A stretch of DNA of 64,000 nucleotides from assembly GCA_035295745.1 (NCBI GenBank), contig DATGIL010000052.1, forward strand, positions 62,001 to 126,000. The letters are read 5' to 3'. Within the stretch, counting starts at the first letter, position 1. Every line of letters begins with the position of its first letter. The translations under genes and the position numbers were made by a program. Under the pieces are notes generated by a model that was given only the letters and a program-made list of their open reading frames with translations, did no database searches and was not told the origin of the DNA. This DNA is from JAIQFL01 sp035295745. Lineage in GTDB: Bacteria; Acidobacteriota; Terriglobia; Bryobacterales; Bryobacteraceae. Positions 60,901 through 64,000 of the stretch are shown here, piece by piece.

Positions 60901-63253
60901 TTGCCCCCGGCCGCTTGGGGTCGATCATGTCGTAAATGTCGTAATCCCCGTGAATATACTTGCCCTCATGCTGCAAGCATCCGAACCGCGGAGAGGCGGG
61001 ATCGCGATCCACTGAATATCCCTCCGGCAAGACCTTGCGTCCGTCTGGAAGTTCGCGATGCATCGCGTCCCACTTCGCCTGCGCCGCCGCTGGATTCTGG
61101 TACGCGTCGGGATGGATATGCGGATCTACCACCAGGCCCGCATGCTCATGCCCCGCCACGTTTGCGGTGTTCGCCTTGCAATCGATCCGCTTGGGCGTGT
61201 ACCCCGGTTCGCCGATGTATTGCAGCGATTCCGGATTGGTATGACGTACCAGGATCCACTGATTGTTCTTGCGCGCCGCGTCCTGGAAGACCTCCATATC
61301 TTGGGGTCGCATCCCGAACGGAGTCGGGCCCCGGTCTAGACCGCCGGGACCCCTGGGAGGTTCGCCGCCGCGGGGCGGGGAGGGAGGCCGGCCGCCTGGA
61401 GGAAGACCGTTTCCGCCGTCGGGAAGGTGTGGGCCGCTTCCGGTAACCTGTGCTGCCTGTTCCGCTGCGATGTTTGCCTTAGGAACGGGCGGCGGGACCG
61501 GGATGCCAATCACCGGTTCCGCGCCCGGATGCGGCGGCGGCAGTTCCATGTAGATGTAGTCGAGTTTCCCGCTGACCTCGTGCAGATTGAGAACTCTGCC
61601 CGCCTGACCATCCATCAGAACCACGCGCCCGTTGACATTGGCCGCGAACAGTACATGACCGCTCCTGCGGCCCGGATGGTTATACCCGATCACCCCGCAG
61701 TCGCCGTGCTTGCCATCCTCCAGCTTCTTGATGATCTCTCCGATGCCCCCATCCATCTTTTGGAATTCGGGCTTATGCGCCGGGCCGAGTCTTGCCTGGA
61801 AGAATTTTTCCATCGCTTCGTCTTCGAGAGGCAAATGGTCGCTGGCGGCGATGACATCCTTCCCATGGAACTTGAAGTAGGTCGCAACGGTGCAGCTATG
61901 GCAGTTGGTTGGGTTTTTCCGGCGGGGGTCGGGGAGCCCTTCCTTTGTAAGCCATCCCGGTTTGCGATCTGGATGGATTTTCTCGAGAAGCCGATTGGCA
62001 TCGTCGGTAATCTTGTTCGTCAACGCCTCGCGGCGCATCGCCATTAAGTCTTTTACGTGGTCCGCGGATCCTTTCTCGGCTTGCTGCACGGCGGGACTCT
62101 GCGCAACCTTCACGGCCTCGGCCGCGCGCTGCTCATTCTGCGCCCCTTTGAAGGCCGACATCCGCGTTTTCATCTGCTGCCACGTCTCAGCGGCATCAGG
62201 CGCGCGTTTGAATGTATTCGCCAGTGCGGCGCGGACCTCGGGATTCTTCAGTGTCTGAAAGACCTTGACTCCGCCCTTCCATACCCACACACCGCCCTCT
62301 GCCATCTGAACCGCGTTGGCGGTATCTTCCAAGCCACTGTCCTTCGCGAAACGCTCCCATTTGTCGGCTTCGTTTCGGGATGCCTGTTTCCATTCCTGCA
62401 TCGGCAAGCCGTTGAGAGCGTCGTTGGCGCCTTGGAGTCCGTTGCGGATCGCAGTTTTGGTCGGCACGGCGATCGCATCGGCGGCTCGTTTCGAGAAGTC
62501 CTGCGCTGCCTTTAACTGCTTGGCATACGGTTCCAGTCCGTGGTCTGCAGACTGCAACACTCCGCCTGCAGCGTGCCTCATCTGGCTCCACCAATCGTTG
62601 GGCGCCGAATGGGATGGGCCGGGCTCTTCAGCGGCGGCTCCCTTCGAGAGCCCGGGGTTCTGCCGTTGCCAGCCTTCCGCGTAAATCTCGGTGTAGGGCC
62701 GATGCGACCTGCTACCCTTCGCATTTCCGTCCGTAAACTCCTTTAGAACGGCGTCATGCCCGCCCTTCTCGGCGGCGTTGTGGAGTTGCTGCGCGGTGGC
62801 ATGGGGATGCGACTTGAGGTACTCTGCTTCGGCCGCATTGGAGGCGTTCGAATAGACGCCGTAGTAAGGGCACTTTCGAGGAAACTGGTGACCCAGCGCC
62901 TGCAGCTCTTTTTGCGCGTGGATCGCTTTTACCGTTCCCGCTGTCTCCTCTTCCAGCCTCTTATGGACGTAGCCGGGCTGGTCCAGTTTCTTGGCATCCG
63001 CCAGCCGCCCTTCGATCTGCCACTCTGCATGATTCACTTCATGAACCAGCGATAGACCTGCCATGTCGGCCGGCTTGGAGCGGTCGATGTAAATCTTCTT
63101 CTCCTTAGGGTTCCAACATGCCCCGCCGCTGCCCGTGTCGAACTCGACTGGTATGTTGTGCTTTTCGAGATAGGCAACCGTGGCCTTCCCAGTGGGACAA
63201 TGGTTGAGCAGTGCCTTGATATCGTCGAGGTGTTTCTGGTCCTGAGGTGACAT
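57986..63253 (-). CDS. 1755-residue multidomain effector-like protein (zincin-like, Tox-PL and EF/ExoY cyclase-like domains, repeat tail)
   Basis: No signal peptide. Domains in order: HEVNH at 71-75 inside SLVHEVNHAEWQIEG (metallopeptidase-like HExxH); helical linker 150-440; a papain-fold Tox-PL-type domain with NCHSCTVA (Cys451), SGHVLFAANVNGRVV (His533) and MDGQAG (Asp548); a proline/glycine linker 575-650; and an anthrax edema factor/ExoY-type cyclase-like domain (about 650-870) with ILVRHTNPES, PKRIDCKANTANV, HAGLVVDP, the DYD pair (770-772) and VRHGGE (His821). The Asn expected six residues after that His is Tyr827. Then a coiled-coil charged region and about ten repeats built from DSKDSK and PAQHDAHSDATKSP, ending in a proline-rich tail. 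SD GGAGACC precedes the ATG. Likely a secreted or delivered effector; route unknown. Confidence 0.82.
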   Translation of the reverse strand: MSPQDQKHLDDIKALLNHCPTGKATVAYLEKHNIPVEFDTGSGGACWNPKEKKIYIDRSKPADMAGLSLVHEVNHAEWQIEGRLADAKKLDQPGYVHKRLEEETAGTVKAIHAQKELQALGHQFPRKCPYYGVYSNASNAAEAEYLKSHPHATAQQLHNAAEKGGHDAVLKEFTDGNAKGSRSHRPYTEIYAEGWQRQNPGLSKGAAAEEPGPSHSAPNDWWSQMRHAAGGVLQSADHGLEPYAKQLKAAQDFSKRAADAIAVPTKTAIRNGLQGANDALNGLPMQEWKQASRNEADKWERFAKDSGLEDTANAVQMAEGGVWVWKGGVKVFQTLKNPEVRAALANTFKRAPDAAETWQQMKTRMSAFKGAQNEQRAAEAVKVAQSPAVQQAEKGSADHVKDLMAMRREALTNKITDDANRLLEKIHPDRKPGWLTKEGLPDPRRKNPTNCHSCTVATYFKFHGKDVIAASDHLPLEDEAMEKFFQARLGPAHKPEFQKMDGGIGEIIKKLEDGKHGDCGVIGYNHPGRRSGHVLFAANVNGRVVLMDGQAGRVLNLHEVSGKLDYIYMELPPPHPGAEPVIGIPVPPPVPKANIAAEQAAQVTGSGPHLPDGGNGLPPGGRPPSPPRGGEPPRGPGGLDRGPTPFGMRPQDMEVFQDAARKNNQWILVRHTNPESLQYIGEPGYTPKRIDCKANTANVAGHEHAGLVVDPHIHPDAYQNPAAAQAKWDAMHRELPDGRKVLPEGYSVDRDPASPRFGCLQHEGKYIHGDYDIYDMIDPKRPGANLGLVTELHGERHIQTPKLPEVGNYVNDRVGAPMVRHGGELQYRDHSEQRIIAFGPQGQRFELNGEQEIRDLYSQRFPGRRGFDHAKALGTEIEGHPPTGKGSSAGHTSQVQSMAETQPPSPGLMTGKDRVGGLAPKLDAVQEADKLAAKAVAQGHDPHLAARNVEKGRDPETQQKSPDGGFSGPNAGRLADADYRKRHDAAQFVARNQQDEDNRQQREAKLKAERDAHETKMREKFDRDTQEASKKQETKAEEEKKAREKQEDERKAEEKKEQSQEKKDGQQADGKSTNSKDARSGESKGSTSADSEKSQGEKDSDAKKAPSQEAKSADSKDSKSPADATKASDHDTKSAESKDPKGQAQDNPHSQETKRADSGDAKAPAEASKTPAQHDDPSDATKTADSKDSKATAGTNKPPDQETKPADSKDSKPPADPAKSPAQHDAHSDATKSPDSKDSKAPAGTNRPPDHETKSADSKDAKPTAEASKTPAQHDAHSDATKSPDSKDSKPPAGTNRPPDPEAKSADSKDAKPRAQHDTHSDATKSTDSKDPKAPAATNKPPDQESKSDSKDAKPPAQHDAHSDATKSPDSKDPKASTSTNRPPDQESKSADSKDAKPTADSAKSPAQHDVHSDATKSPDSRDSKVPASTNKPPDPESKSADSKDTKPTADSAKSPAQHDVHSDATKSPDSKDSKPPASTNKAPDPESKSADSKESKPQADTAKAPAQHDAHSDATKSPDSKHSKAPAGTNQAPAADSKDSKPTADAAKSPAQHDAHSDTAKSPDSKDSKPPAGTNQAPAADSKDSKPPADGAKSPAQHDAQSDPTKSADSNNSKSATDASKSPGLRETQPDTMKSGDSKSPANPNKAPQPNASPATDRTKEPPPTAPASSHTGPPPNTAAPGTSRSAGPPPSTPDHVPSRTSGPPPTAPDPAGGRSAGPPPAGTPAPSHSGPPPAGNTPPPSSPPSPPPAGRSK
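58430..59850 (-). repeat. coding repeats of the effector tail (ten PAQHD-type units)
   Basis: Within the C-terminal third of the giant gene, a unit of about 41-50 codons is repeated about ten times; each contains one QHD(A/V/T)HSDATKSPDS-type block and one KPPD-type block. Units differ by point changes and small indels (Ala/Val/Thr after QHD, PP/AP/TA variants), which suggests copy-number slippage. All other reading frames across this segment are Arg/Pro-rich shadows. Confidence 0.9.
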
Positions 63254-63282
63254 GTTGCTGGTCTCCGTACGGAGGTAGAGGA

Positions 63283-63909
63283 TCAGGAAAACGATTCGAT
63301 TACGGGAAGGTCCTCAACTACAACCCGCTCGTTGGTCACGTCCACGCGCCCGTCGCGCTGAACCGTCAATTCCAGTTCTTTGAGATCGGCGCCGGTCATC
63401 GCGGTGGCTGCGACCTGAAACCGGTCGGCGCCTGAAACTGCGACTCGCATAGGCTGAATCTTCGCGCTCGCCTGCTCTTTTAGCGCTTGCAGTGCGGGAT
63501 CGCTCCCGACCCTCGAGATCCAAGGCACTTCATCGGTCGACTCCACTATGGTGATCTGCGGTTCCGTAACGTTGTCGAAGAAGAATCGGAGGTAGGCCGG
63601 GATGTCTTTTGCGTCCAGCCGCAAAGACTCCTGCTGGTTGACGGCATAGACATAGTCGGGCGTGGCGCGCAGGATGGAAATGCGGGAACCGTCGTCGGCA
63701 TAGTGAAACTCCATGTCGCGATCCTCCAGGCTCACGGTGGCCGACAGAAGCTGGAAGCGGTGGTAGAACGGCACTGGCTGCCGCTCAAAGACCGTCGGGT
63801 TGGTTCGCATCAGCCTCGCCCAAACCGGGTTGACCACCGCGATACGCTCAATCAATTCTTCGTCGGACATCTGGTCCCTCGCTTGTTCCTCTCCCGTCGT
63901 GTGCATCAT
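63283..63909 (-). CDS. conserved-looking protein upstream of the effector gene
   Basis: 208 residues; an ATG at 63870 (13 residues shorter, GAGGG before it) is an alternative start to 63909. The sequence is mixed alpha/beta (ELIERIAVVNPVWARLM, LLSATVSLEDRDMEFHYAD, ISRVGSDPALQALKEQA), without signal peptide or TM helix. It is 29 nt upstream of the 1755-residue gene and likely co-transcribed. Chaperone or immunity function is inference only. Confidence 0.7.
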   Translation of the reverse strand: MMHTTGEEQARDQMSDEELIERIAVVNPVWARLMRTNPTVFERQPVPFYHRFQLLSATVSLEDRDMEFHYADDGSRISILRATPDYVYAVNQQESLRLDAKDIPAYLRFFFDNVTEPQITIVESTDEVPWISRVGSDPALQALKEQASAKIQPMRVAVSGADRFQVAATAMTGADLKELELTVQRDGRVDVTNERVVVEDLPVIESFS

Positions 63910-63950
63910 ATCCTCAGGGCCTCTTCACTCCTATACGCAAATCCCGGCGA

Positions 63951-64000
63951 TTAGGGGTCCATCCACCAGTAAATACTGTTGAACGTACCCATGACGATCT
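63951..64000 (-). CDS. 3' end of an upstream gene (partial, uncertain)
   Basis: On the minus strand the window edge reads in frame IVMGTFNSIYWWMDP and then TAA (63953-63951). The Trp-rich ending looks protein-like but only 16 codons are visible. It precedes the 208-residue protein by about 40 nt and may belong to the same operon. Confidence 0.35.
   Translation of the reverse strand, partial: IVMGTFNSIYWWMDP

Overview
This 64-kb window (GC-rich, dense, mostly minus strand in its first 20 kb) looks like the chromosome of an Acidobacteriota member close to Bryobacterales/Solibacteraceae. The reasons are: two adjacent acidobacterial-type duplicated orphan permeases (ADOP) with their PadR regulator; an SBBP beta-propeller protein carrying the C-terminal domain first described in Solibacter (TIGR03437 type); an Oar-like TonB receptor with an N-terminal carboxypeptidase-regulatory domain; and dispersed 72-bp palindromic repeats of a kind common in that group. 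No phage, insertion sequence with transposase, or CRISPR array is visible.

Layout. 1-20.5 kb (minus strand): reading in the direction of transcription, a PadR regulator with an operator, two ADOP permeases, a STAS protein, then a chemotaxis operon (cheA, a tiny MCP-like remnant, cheW, MCP, cheR, cheB). This runs with overlapping start/stop codons into rsfS, rlmH, accD and folC, and is followed by plsC, an SBBP protein, a gluzincin-TPR protein and a GNAT acetyltransferase cut by the window edge. A 242-bp tandem duplication spans the accD/folC junction, and a 104-nt near-perfect palindrome lies between folC and plsC. 20.5-28.5 kb: M20 peptidase, a seven-copy 72-bp repeat array, PAS protein, nucleoside hydrolase, DinB protein, and a minus-strand operon ending in a deiodinase-like gene that carries an in-frame TGA, read here as selenocysteine; then KDPG aldolase. 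28.3-35.5 kb (plus): Trm112-like protein, glycosyltransferase 9, MsbA-type exporter, YicC, Gmk, RpoZ, CoaBC, UDG family 4: envelope export followed by a housekeeping block. 35.5-45.1 kb: LuxR-type and Crp-type regulators, DUF507, SDR, M14 and M50 peptidases, a strongly folded intergenic segment (candidate RNA), DksA-like, Hfq, HflX and a tRNA-Met(CAT). 45.4-55.4 kb: zinc-ribbon protein, TonB/Oar receptor, a NodB/NodF/NodE-like trio (polysaccharide deacetylase, ACP, ketosynthase), a zincin-nucleotidyltransferase pair and a decayed thioredoxin gene. 55.5-64 kb (minus): a probable effector operon with a membrane-anchored subtilase, a small membrane protein, a 1755-residue multidomain toxin-like protein and an upstream protein of unknown function.

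The two most notable items are the candidate selenoprotein at 25434-26174, with a bacterial SECIS-like hairpin just after the TGA, and the 1755-residue protein at 57986-63253. That protein joins an HExxH metallopeptidase-like region, a papain-fold (Tox-PL type) domain, an anthrax edema factor/ExoY-type cyclase-like domain and a long DSKDSK repeat tail. All functional calls rest on reading motifs by eye; no database search was run.
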